Both the position numbers and the translations under genes were made by a program. Of a stretch of 64,000 nt of DNA, positions 21,551-28,950 are shown one piece after another. The notes under the pieces were generated by a model. That model was given only the letters and a program-made list of their open reading frames with translations. It was not told the origin of the DNA and did not search any database. The DNA is taken from NCBI RefSeq assembly GCF_003286085.1, contig NW_020825338.1, positions 1 through 64,000 on the forward strand. The letters are read 5' to 3'. The stretch's first letter is position 1. The number at the start of each line of letters is the position of its first letter. The DNA is from Drosophila persimilis (taxonomy: Eukaryota > Arthropoda > Insecta > Diptera > Drosophilidae).

Positions 21551-21820
21551 ATGCAATTCGAGGAGATGATCTTCGAGGAGCACGTACAAATTCTTGAAAA
21601 TTTGATGAGCATTTTGGAAGATCTGGAGGAAAAGGAGCTTCAGTACTCCAAGTTTGGCTTTCATTATAAGCTATGCCCCTGGAGTGATGACGATGCAACG
21701 GACGGACCTGACACATGCCTGTGTCATACCCTACCAAATAAGAAAGCAGAAGCTATAGACCTAATGTTAAAGTACTATAACTTAAATAAAAGAATGTATC
21801 CCAGCTCAAAAATTCAATAA
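21551..21820 (+). CDS. Small acidic ORF of the Polinton, function unknown
   Basis: The gene codes for 89 residues. The N-terminal half is a likely amphipathic helix or coiled coil (FEEHVQILENLMSILEDLEEKEL). A middle part holds two close cysteines (DTCLCHTL) and the C-terminus is basic and aromatic. The stop codon lies inside AATAAA (21818-21823), which can serve as the polyadenylation signal. On the opposite strand the protease gene ends at 21854 with its own AATAAA-like sequence. I do not recognise a family. Confidence 0.5.
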   Translation: MQFEEMIFEEHVQILENLMSILEDLEEKELQYSKFGFHYKLCPWSDDDATDGPDTCLCHTLPNKKAEAIDLMLKYYNLNKRMYPSSKIQ

Positions 21821-21853
21821 ACATCTTAAATGTCTCTGAAATAATATTGTGTT

Positions 21854-22312
21854 TTATTTTAAACGAATTTTCTTAAACATTTTTATTATTAACTTATCAT
21901 TATAGTTAAAATCATTTTTCTTAAATTGTTTTAAAAAACAATTTAATGTTTTTTTGCTGCTTTTAAATATTCCATATAGGATACAGTAATGACCGCATGT
22001 ATTTGAAAAATAACCTTGCAGTGGTTGTTTATTAAATGTAAACTTTATGGAATTTTTCCTTAATATTTTTAAAAATTCTTTATTTTGAGGATATTGACCA
22101 TATGAATCAAAAAATTCGGCTGAATATTTGTTTTCAAAGTAAAAAGCAACCCAATGAGTTCCTGAATAGCTTGAAGAATCTGTGTTTGCTATTATTAAAG
22201 CAGGATATTTCGAAATTACTTGAGGCAGCTGATCAGAGGGATAAACTCCTTTAAAAATTCTTTTTGTTTTTGAATGCTTGGAAAGCAACTTATCGATTTG
22301 TAATGTATTCAT
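21854..22312 (-). CDS. Adenovirus-type cysteine protease (Polinton PRO)
   Basis: The protein has 152 residues, somewhat shorter than adenovirus proteases (about 200). The catalytic pattern is visible: His53 in GTHWVAFYF, an acidic residue in AEFFDSYG (Asp69, or Glu66 nearby), Gln99 in PLQGYF and Cys106 in NTCGHYC. In related elements and viruses this enzyme matures capsid proteins. It is the last gene of the minus-strand virion block and starts 2 bp after the major capsid gene ends. A lysine-rich C-terminus follows the catalytic domain. The frame is intact. Confidence 0.9.
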   Translation of the reverse strand: MNTLQIDKLLSKHSKTKRIFKGVYPSDQLPQVISKYPALIIANTDSSSYSGTHWVAFYFENKYSAEFFDSYGQYPQNKEFLKILRKNSIKFTFNKQPLQGYFSNTCGHYCILYGIFKSSKKTLNCFLKQFKKNDFNYNDKLIIKMFKKIRLK

Positions 22313-22314
22313 TT

Positions 22315-23607
22315 TTACAATAGTACACGAATATTTCTATGTTTATCAATATCAATCATTGAGTCATATTCACAGTATACCAGACAAGTAACTGCTTCTG
22401 TAAGAGGCTCCGAAAATCGTCCTTCAATTCGGATGGCTCCTTGTGATATTAAATTTGAGCATACAGTTGAATTGTGATGGTCTGCTGTTAGGTCAAATGC
22501 TAATATAAAACTATTTTTATCAAACATTTCCTTTGTAATTTGTAAGCCTCGATCATAATGTTTTATTCCACTTGATCTGAATAGCATATTATATCCTCTA
22601 GAGCTTTGAGCATTTTCAGAGTTCGAGAAATCAAACTCAAGTGCCTGCGATGGTACTTGTACTCCATTAACCAATAGATTAAAGCGTTGAATTTTAAAAT
22701 GTTCAAAATGGAAGGGGTTTAATGCCCGATTTCCAGAATATGATTTGTTTTTTACCATGCAAAAAACCAAAAAATTGGGAAGCTGTCCAATAACTGCATT
22801 GTCAATTGATAATGTATTATTTCCTGGATATATTGTAAATGATTTTACTTGAACTTTGCTGTATGGATAAATGGCATTTTTAGTTTGTAAAACATGATGA
22901 TGAGCCAATAAAATGCTCGGATTAATAGTTATGTGGTTCATGAATAGTTGGGCCTCCAATATTTTAAGATTTGATTCAGTTTCAGATTCCATTAAATAAA
23001 ATGCTGTTTTTTCAATGTTAAAAGTAATCCTCAAATCTACATTATTTATAAGCAGTTTTGGTTGATTAAATATATCTCCATGAACTTTTCCGAATAGTTC
23101 AACCTTATTACTGTTTTGAAAAATATTTTTGAGCATAATGGATCCATCGGTGTTAACGTATCTACCAGATAATAATTTACCATAATTAGGATAATAACCT
23201 TGAGTGGCTAAGTGACTTTCACTGGCATCACTGCCATAGTTTAAAATCGTTTGCAAATACGATCTATAATGATAGTTATTATCACTCTGAGAAACCAAAA
23301 TATTATTTAAATATACGGACGAACTTCTAAACATTGAATGCAAAATATTATTCACTACTCCAACATCGTTTCCTTCAATGTTGGTATTATCACTTTTTCT
23401 TAGTTGCACAACAAGTCTTAAGTAAACACTTGATAGGTCTCGATATGTTTCCCCATTTCCTAAGCAAACGAATTCAATTGAAGAAGCACTGTCCAACGAA
23501 GCTATGGGGTTATATGAAACTTCTTCTGTTCTCAGAATAGAGCTTTGTGTAGGATGTGGCTCAAAGAGATCCAATTCGCTTTTCATACATTCAATATGGG
23601 TGGTCAT
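22315..23607 (-). CDS. Major capsid protein candidate (double jelly-roll type, Polinton)
   Basis: The protein has 430 residues with an intact frame. Its N-terminus (KSELDLFEPHPTQSSI, then a stretch with DSASSIEFVCLGNGETY) and blocks such as LNNILVSQSDNNYHYRSYLQTIL match the pattern of the animal Polinton proteins often annotated as 'F54H12.2-like'. These have been interpreted as double jelly-roll major capsid proteins. It sits between the protease and a pVI-like gene, as expected for a capsid block. The start overlaps the upstream stop by four bases (ATGA). The assignment is by family resemblance and context; the fold is not visible from sequence alone. Confidence 0.8.
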   Translation of the reverse strand: MTTHIECMKSELDLFEPHPTQSSILRTEEVSYNPIASLDSASSIEFVCLGNGETYRDLSSVYLRLVVQLRKSDNTNIEGNDVGVVNNILHSMFRSSSVYLNNILVSQSDNNYHYRSYLQTILNYGSDASESHLATQGYYPNYGKLLSGRYVNTDGSIMLKNIFQNSNKVELFGKVHGDIFNQPKLLINNVDLRITFNIEKTAFYLMESETESNLKILEAQLFMNHITINPSILLAHHHVLQTKNAIYPYSKVQVKSFTIYPGNNTLSIDNAVIGQLPNFLVFCMVKNKSYSGNRALNPFHFEHFKIQRFNLLVNGVQVPSQALEFDFSNSENAQSSRGYNMLFRSSGIKHYDRGLQITKEMFDKNSFILAFDLTADHHNSTVCSNLISQGAIRIEGRFSEPLTEAVTCLVYCEYDSMIDIDKHRNIRVLL

Positions 23608-24074
23608 TTTGATTTAGAAAAAATGTCTCTTATAGTTAATTTCTTTGTTGATTTTTTTTTTTTGGTTCTCGACTGCGTATGTTTGCTTCCTTCTTTAGAT
23701 GATAAATGAGATAGTTTTTTCCTAGACCTTCTCTTTTTATTCTTTTTACCTGCCCCATTCTGGAATCGGGTTAACTTATTAATGGCTTTATTTGACAGGT
23801 TTTGCAAAGCAATTTTACTTTGTTCTTGGATAATAGTTCTTAAAGGTTTTCGACCAAACTCATTTATTACTGCCTTTCCAGTCTCAGTAGCTTGGTTTTT
23901 AATAGCGTTTATCCCCGAAAGGAATAGTGGTTTTATGTAATTAAAAAGACCACTAAAAAAGTTCCCAATTCCTCTACCTTGTTGGATAACTCTGGGTGAA
24001 ACATAAAGACTTCCTATATGATTCAACCCTCCTCCACACTGATTTAAATAATATTGTTGATAAGATTTCGTCAT
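23604..24074 (-). CDS. Basic pVI-like virion protein candidate
   Basis: The protein has 156 residues. The N-terminal half holds a glycine-rich start and an amphipathic/hydrophobic segment (GRGIGNFFSGLFNYIKPL, near residues 34-51). The C-terminal half is extremely basic (KKNKKRRSRKK and RTKKKKSTKKL). That combination is found in adenovirus-like internal capsid/membrane-active and core proteins, and similar small proteins lie next to the capsid gene in other Polintons. The role in DNA condensation or membrane lysis is inferred. Its stop overlaps the capsid start. Confidence 0.65.
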   Translation of the reverse strand: MTKSYQQYYLNQCGGGLNHIGSLYVSPRVIQQGRGIGNFFSGLFNYIKPLFLSGINAIKNQATETGKAVINEFGRKPLRTIIQEQSKIALQNLSNKAINKLTRFQNGAGKKNKKRRSRKKLSHLSSKEGSKHTQSRTKKKKSTKKLTIRDIFSKSK

Positions 24075-24120
24075 GATGGTTATTTCTACTCTGAATAAAT
24101 TTCCATCTTTACAGTATTAT

Positions 24121-24672
24121 TTATAGCATTTCTTTTCGTTTTTTAAAGTGAAGGGTAACAAAAATTGGAATTGCTGAAGATTCAAATGGTACTTTATACC
24201 CTTTGGAATCGGTAATTAAGATCGAAATTTCTTTTGGAGACCATATTTCAATGGGATAATATTCAATATTGTTGAATTGTATAAGTTGCTCTTTTCCATT
24301 ATAATGTAATACTCGAAGACATCGAGGTCTTTTATTTCCAACACATCTTGGTTTGATAATGTCAGTGTAAACAAAAATCAAACCATTTTGAAACTGTTCA
24401 GACTCTATTGACTCATTTTCATATCGAAATGTTTCTCCATTTACTAAGCTAATAACGAATTCTGTTGTTTCTTCAGATGCGATTGAGGTATTCTCAGGCC
24501 TGCTTTTTATACATTTATTTAGATATAAGTCTGTAATTCCTACTTCCCAGTCATCGTTCATGTTTTCAGGAATATTTACAATGTTTGTAAATGCACACTT
24601 AACGTTATCATGATATACATTTAACGAATCATTACTAAGTAATGTCACGAAAAACTCTGTTACATTTACCAT
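24121..24672 (-). CDS. Minor capsid (penton-like) protein candidate
   Basis: The protein has 183 residues and an intact frame. The start MVNVTEFFVTLLSNDSLNVY is followed by a NMNDDWEVGITDLYLNK block. This N-terminal pattern (short strands, then W-E-V-G-I) recurs in arthropod Polinton and adintovirus-type proteins encoded beside the capsid gene. The alternating strand-like sequence fits a beta-rich capsid or fibre-base protein. It lies 46 bp upstream of the pVI-like gene on the same strand. The name is tentative. Confidence 0.55.
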   Translation of the reverse strand: MVNVTEFFVTLLSNDSLNVYHDNVKCAFTNIVNIPENMNDDWEVGITDLYLNKCIKSRPENTSIASEETTEFVISLVNGETFRYENESIESEQFQNGLIFVYTDIIKPRCVGNKRPRCLRVLHYNGKEQLIQFNNIEYYPIEIWSPKEISILITDSKGYKVPFESSAIPIFVTLHFKKRKEML

Positions 24673-24699
24673 TTTTAGTTCTACGTTCTTTGCAGTTTA

Positions 24700-25386
24700 T
24701 TAATTATAGGATAACCAATTAATTTTGTTCTTTCCAATTTGCACTGCCTTACTGTTTCTAACAGCCCTCATCAACTTTTCTCGTCCACTTACGTATTTCA
24801 AGTCTTGAAATGGATTTGATTCACTTTTATACCTCTTAAGTTTTACTCTTAGCTTTCGCTGTTTATCAGTAAGCTTCACTTTAGTCAATGCTGATTTTTT
24901 TGATGCTTGAGTGTCTAAAAATGAGGTATCCTCAACTTTACGCTTATTAGGTTTTGAGTTGAAAGATTTTTCGGTCAGAAAATCTTCATCATCGATGTCG
25001 TTAGGTAAATCAGAGAACTCATTTGTGATAGAGAGTTCCTTTTTTGAGGACTCATTATTTTTATTGTTAAGAATGGAAGTGTTAGGTTTTACATCTAACC
25101 AAACTGACTCGTCTTGTGTTTGTATTCCAATGCTTTGAGGTGATGAAAGTCGTTTGTTCTGCGTAGTTCGTATATCCATTGTCTTATTTCTTTTTTTATT
25201 TTGATAGTAACACAATTCTTGACGTATTTTAATCCATTTATTAAAGTCGCTAGTTTTTTTATCATTTAAAATAGGCAAAAACGTTATATTTATTAAATCG
25301 TTTTTCTGGGCATTATTTACCAATTTTTGATATGCATTCGGATGCATTAAAATAACTTTGGTTAATTGATGCTTATTTTTAAGCAT
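24700..25386 (-). CDS. Polinton protein of unknown function, charged
   Basis: The protein has 228 residues with an intact frame. The N-terminal 60 residues are folded-looking (VILMHPNAYQKLVNNAQKND ... ITFLPILND). The middle is low in complexity and rich in Ser, Asn, Asp and Lys. The C-terminal 50 residues are basic (LTDKQRKLRVKLKRY ... FQDLKYVSGREKLMRAV). It begins 8 bp before the end of the upstream gene. No enzyme motif is seen. By position it belongs to the virion block. Confidence 0.65.
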   Translation of the reverse strand: MLKNKHQLTKVILMHPNAYQKLVNNAQKNDLINITFLPILNDKKTSDFNKWIKIRQELCYYQNKKRNKTMDIRTTQNKRLSSPQSIGIQTQDESVWLDVKPNTSILNNKNNESSKKELSITNEFSDLPNDIDDEDFLTEKSFNSKPNKRKVEDTSFLDTQASKKSALTKVKLTDKQRKLRVKLKRYKSESNPFQDLKYVSGREKLMRAVRNSKAVQIGKNKINWLSYN

Positions 25387-25732
25387 TGTTCAATATTTTT
25401 CCAAAAATCCCCGAAAGCAATGAACTTATTAAAACAGGTAAAAATCCTCCTTTTTGGATGAGAACTTTTCTCTTAGAATTTATTGACCGTTTTGGACATG
25501 AAATAAGACGTAATGCATTTTTATACTTTTTTAGAGCATATAGTTGCTTTTTTGATATCTTATGATTTCCTCGCAGAGTATTCAACACTATCTCCACTAA
25601 TGCTTTTACTAACTCAATGTCACAATTACTTATAATTGCATTTCGAAGTTTATTATTTGCCCTTTTGAGCACATACAATAAATGTTTGTTCGCTTTCAGT
25701 CGATTTAGATTCTTTTTGTAAACCATTTTCAT
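25379..25732 (-). CDS. Small basic protein with hydrophobic C-terminus (Polinton)
   Basis: The frame is open from 25792, but the likely start is one of two Met codons at 25732/25726 (MKMVYKKNLNRL), because the residues before them overlap the ATPase gene and look non-native. This leaves about 115-117 residues. The body is helical and Lys/Asn-rich. The end is a basic cluster followed by a hydrophobic tail (KGGFLPVLISSLLSGIFGK). Comparable KGGFLP-type tails occur in small proteins of other Polintons, where a membrane or core role has been suggested. The overlap with the ATPase gene is about 75-80 bp. Confidence 0.65.
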   Translation of the reverse strand: MKMVYKKNLNRLKANKHLLYVLKRANNKLRNAIISNCDIELVKALVEIVLNTLRGNHKISKKQLYALKKYKNALRLISCPKRSINSKRKVLIQKGGFLPVLISSLLSGIFGKILNNA

Positions 25733-26339
25733 CTGAAAAGCAAACTGTATACTCAGAATTAAAAATATGTGTACGAAATCTAAGGAGATCATTTATTCCC
25801 TGAGTAAGATCAATAAGTAAATAACCATGTGGTTCATCTGTCACCTCCTTATATATTCTGAAGAGCTCCTGAGAATTTTCAGGATAAATTTGTCTTGCTA
25901 AGCATTGAAATTGTAGCTTATCCCTAGGATTTTTGAACGCAACGATGTATTTTGTGTTTAGTGAAATATCTCGAGTATGTGATGATTTATGAAATATATT
26001 TTGTGTAACCACTATTACGGATAAATTCCTGTGGTGTGATCCTTTTGTAAATAGCTCACAGACATTTTTATTAAATGCACCCATCATTAAGTCATCTAGT
26101 ATTAAAAGAATAGGCTCATGATTTTCATTTTCAATTGTTTCGGGAACTCCTTTATAGTATTCGATGGTATTAAAATTTGGCTTAGCATGCTCCTCTCCAT
26201 AACACCAAATTATTCGATTAATTGAAATGCTCAGCAAATCATTTCTTTTGTTTATTAAATTTTCTAAAAACGTTGTCTTACCAGATCCTGAAGGACCGCA
26301 AATAAGCATTGTAAAAGGATGTATAAATTGCTTAAACAT
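25653..26339 (-). CDS. FtsK/HerA-type genome-packaging ATPase (Polinton ATP)
   Basis: The protein has 228 residues. Walker A is GPSGSGKT at residues 15-22 and Walker B is LLILDD at residues 78-83. A downstream VIVVTQNIF motif fits the sensor region of this ATPase class. Length and motif order match Polinton and adenovirus-like packaging ATPases. The enzyme would pump DNA into a preformed capsid. It is the first gene of the main minus-strand virion block. All catalytic motifs are present. Confidence 0.9.
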   Translation of the reverse strand: MFKQFIHPFTMLICGPSGSGKTTFLENLINKRNDLLSISINRIIWCYGEEHAKPNFNTIEYYKGVPETIENENHEPILLILDDLMMGAFNKNVCELFTKGSHHRNLSVIVVTQNIFHKSSHTRDISLNTKYIVAFKNPRDKLQFQCLARQIYPENSQELFRIYKEVTDEPHGYLLIDLTQGINDLLRFRTHIFNSEYTVCFSDENGLQKESKSTESEQTFIVCAQKGK

Positions 26340-26398
26340 TTTTGGGCTATGTTTTATTTATTAATATTTTATAAATGTTTTCTAACATCTAAGATATT

Positions 26399-26539
26399 CT
26401 AATTACGCGTCTCCTGATCGCGCTTTTTGGGGCAGTTTTTTTCTAAGTGAGTATCAGAGCCGCAATAATTACAATAAACAACTTGTGTGTATCCGCTTTT
26501 GTGAGGATCCTTTTCAAACAAACGCTTAAATGAATCCAT
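26399..26539 (-). CDS. 46-residue zinc-knuckle protein
   Basis: The short frame runs from ATG at 26539 to the stop at 26399-26401. It codes for MDSFKRLFEKDPHKS and then the knuckle CNYCGSDTHLEKNC, spacing CX2CX4HX4C, followed by a basic tail. This is the retroviral gag-type CCHC knuckle, normally a single-stranded nucleic acid binder. It lies between the ATPase gene (60 bp downstream) and the 171-residue gene (45 bp upstream) on the same strand. The exact knuckle spacing in such a short frame argues against chance. It is too small for usual gene finders. Confidence 0.7.
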   Translation of the reverse strand: MDSFKRLFEKDPHKSGYTQVVYCNYCGSDTHLEKNCPKKRDQETRN

Positions 26540-26583
26540 TTTAAACAACTAGTTACTACAAGTGCTGAATATAAACTGAAAAT

Positions 26584-27099
26584 CTAAACATATGAGTCAC
26601 CATTACAGTAGATAGCGTAGTTAGAATTTTCCAAGATAACAAATAGCTTAAATAAATTATTTAGAGCACATCTAAGAGGAATTTTTTTGTGGATTCTACA
26701 GTTTGTAAAAAAATTTGGATAAAATGTGAGACTTTTTCCAATATCGATATCAATAATATTATTTGTTAAATACTTAGATAAAAACTTTTTTTTAATTTCA
26801 CCACGTACAATAACGGTGCTAAATCTATTTAGTGGTGAAAGTATTTCACCTAAACTTAAATATGATATTTCACCATCTGACCATTCCAATCCATTTATGG
26901 TTTGACGATTAATATTTTGTTGTTTAATCATTTCATTATCCAATTCATTCAGATGATATGGTGGTTTGAAATGAAAGAAGTTTGGTGTTACTGTTCCGGT
27001 CTGCATAAACGCCAATTCCTTAATAAAAAGTTGTTTATTATTTCCAAAGACATATTGAAAATCAACTATAACGCTTGAATTCCTGTCGATTGTGTTCAT
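26584..27099 (-). CDS. Conserved Polinton protein, possibly nuclease-like
   Basis: The protein has 171 residues with an intact frame. An IVDFQYVFGNNKQLFIKELAF-type start is followed by NFFHFKPPYHLNEL, GLEWSDGEISYLSLGEIL and a short FSTVIVRGEIKKKFLSKYL block. Proteins with the same order (Asp-rich first strand, KELA, F-KPPY, W-DG) are common in insect Polintons and have been compared to RNase H-like exonucleases. I see the first acidic residue but cannot confirm a full active site. Its start faces the 229-residue gene across a 108-bp divergent promoter region. Confidence 0.6.
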   Translation of the reverse strand: MNTIDRNSSVIVDFQYVFGNNKQLFIKELAFMQTGTVTPNFFHFKPPYHLNELDNEMIKQQNINRQTINGLEWSDGEISYLSLGEILSPLNRFSTVIVRGEIKKKFLSKYLTNNIIDIDIGKSLTFYPNFFTNCRIHKKIPLRCALNNLFKLFVILENSNYAIYCNGDSYV

Positions 27100-27207
27100 G
27101 TTGGTTTGAGATTTTGTAAGAAACTGAATGAGTTGTTGATGCCTATCTCCTTTATATACAGCCCAATTTAGTAAGAGTTCTTAGTTTTACAAAAGCATTC
27201 AACCCAA
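27100..27207. promoter_or_regulatory. Divergent promoter region of the Polinton
   Basis: 108 bp separate the start codons of the minus-strand gene (27099) and the plus-strand gene (27208). Near its centre is ctcctttatatacagcc (about 27148-27164), a nearly palindromic TATA element that could serve both directions. Confidence 0.5.
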
Positions 27208-27897
27208 ATGGACACGCTTCAATCAAAAAGAATTAGGTTCACTAGAAAGAAGCAGGATCACGAAGTCATTTTCGGTCTCGAATATTATGTAGTACATAAT
27301 TTAAAACTTAAATGCGGTTTTTCAACTACAAGAAAATTCACTCCAATGATATGGATGCAGCAAAGCAAAAACAATTTCGTCGGTTTAGATAAAGATGAAT
27401 GGATGCAATTGGTTACATACAAAGAGTATATCCAATTGAAACTTGATCAGTATGATTTTTTGATGCCTGATACAATTATAGACCATCCATTATTACCCAC
27501 AATTAAGTGTAATTTTAGATTTCGAAAATCAGATAAGCAGTATGTGTTTATAATAAATCAGTTTGGAAATAAAATTGAATTTGATAGTGAGTCCTGGAGA
27601 TCGTTTTTAAGATTAGGCATTTTTTTTACCACATTTTTATGTTGGAATACGATACTTAAGCAACAAATTATATACCTCTACTATAATAATATTATTCCTA
27701 AGTGTGCAGCCTTACAAAAATTTGATGTTCAACTAGCTGATTTAGACGGTACTTATGATAGAAATGTGCAAATAGATTTAACCCGTTTATGCTTTGAAAT
27801 TTCCAAAAAAATGTGTAATCAAATAAAACGCGATGTTCTTGAGTATAAGCAAACACTTTTAAATAAGCAATCATCCCAACATAACAATAGAAAATAA
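27208..27897 (+). CDS. Conserved Polinton protein upstream of the integrase
   Basis: The protein has 229 residues with an intact frame. The start MDTLQSKRIRFTRKKQDHEV is followed by FGLEYYVVHNLKLK, a FTPMIWMQQSKNNFVGLDKDEW block and a predominantly helical C-terminal half. Related proteins lie in insect Polintons, but I do not know their role. The stop is 15 bp before the integrase ATG, so the two genes are probably transcribed together. Confidence 0.6.
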   Translation: MDTLQSKRIRFTRKKQDHEVIFGLEYYVVHNLKLKCGFSTTRKFTPMIWMQQSKNNFVGLDKDEWMQLVTYKEYIQLKLDQYDFLMPDTIIDHPLLPTIKCNFRFRKSDKQYVFIINQFGNKIEFDSESWRSFLRLGIFFTTFLCWNTILKQQIIYLYYNNIIPKCAALQKFDVQLADLDGTYDRNVQIDLTRLCFEISKKMCNQIKRDVLEYKQTLLNKQSSQHNNRK

Positions 27898-27912
27898 AAA
27901 ATTATATTAAAA

Positions 27913-28836
27913 ATGAGTAAGCAACAAGTTGTTAATGAAATACATAAGCCTGCTAGAAGAAATTTTATTCGTCGTAAATTCGTACAAAAGGGAATTAATG
28001 ACACGTGGCAAATCGATTTAGTTGAAATGATACCCTTTTATAAGGAAAACAAAGGATATAGGTACTTGCTGACAGTAATTGACACGTTCTCGAAGTTTGC
28101 ATATGCAGTTCCCGTTAAGTCTAAAACAGCTTTAGATGTTTTATCAGCATTGAAGAAAATATTAAAAATATCTAAACATAAACCTAAAAATATTCAATCT
28201 GATCAAGGAAAGGAGTTTTTTAATGTAGCCTTCGGAGAGTTAATGAAAAAGAATAACATTAACCATTACCATACATATACACACCTTAAAGCATCTATTT
28301 GTGAACGTTTTAATAGAACATTAAAAAATCGTATGTGGAAAATCTTTAGTATGCAGGGTAATCATACGTGGATTTATATCTTGCATGACTTACTAAAAGA
28401 TTATAATAATTCATATCACCGTACTATAAAAATGAGGCCTATAGATGTAAACAAACAAAATGAAGAGTTTATTTTGAAAACAGCTTATAATATTTGTAAG
28501 GTATTTCCTAAACACAAGTTTTCCATTGGTGATCCTGTTAGAATAAGTAAATATAAAGGTATTTTTACAAAGGGCTATGATCCAAACTGGACAGCCGAAG
28601 TTTTTAAAATTTTAAAAGTAAAGTCTACTAATCCTGTAACATATGAGCTGGAGGACTATAAGGGGGAAATGATCAAAGGCTCATTTTATGATCAAGAACT
28701 CCAAAAAGTTAAAGATGAAAATGCTTTCTTAGTGGAAAAAATACTTAGAAGGAAAAAAGAACAAGTTTTTGTTAAATGGTTAGGTTTCGATGAAACACAC
28801 AATTCATGGATAGATAAAAAGAGTATATTAAAATAA
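27913..28836 (+). CDS. Polinton integrase (INT) with C-terminal chromodomain
   Basis: The protein has 307 residues with an intact frame. The retroviral-type catalytic triad is Asp35 (TWQIDLVEM), Asp97 (IQSDQGKEF) and Glu131 (SICERFNRT), spacing D-61-D-33-E. A chromodomain-like tail follows at residues about 268-305 (FLVEKILRRKKEQVFVKWLGF ... SWID) with the usual aromatic residues. No N-terminal zinc-binding HHCC domain is obvious in the 30 residues before the core. The enzyme would insert the element and make the 6-bp duplication seen at both flanks; the chromodomain may steer insertion to methylated chromatin. Confidence 0.93.
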   Translation: MSKQQVVNEIHKPARRNFIRRKFVQKGINDTWQIDLVEMIPFYKENKGYRYLLTVIDTFSKFAYAVPVKSKTALDVLSALKKILKISKHKPKNIQSDQGKEFFNVAFGELMKKNNINHYHTYTHLKASICERFNRTLKNRMWKIFSMQGNHTWIYILHDLLKDYNNSYHRTIKMRPIDVNKQNEEFILKTAYNICKVFPKHKFSIGDPVRISKYKGIFTKGYDPNWTAEVFKILKVKSTNPVTYELEDYKGEMIKGSFYDQELQKVKDENAFLVEKILRRKKEQVFVKWLGFDETHNSWIDKKSILK

Positions 28837-28950
28837 TTAAGCACGCAAAATATTTATCAGATTTAATTTATTTTTGTGTATTTTTTACATTGAAATATAG
28901 TTTTAATTATACACAAATTAAAAATAATAATAATATAATGTTAAATTTAC
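28837..28950. other. Convergent gene end between INT and POLB
   Basis: 114 bp of AT-rich sequence lie between the stop codons of two genes that point towards each other. No clear hexamer AATAAA is seen, but aaaataataataat occurs. Confidence 0.4.
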
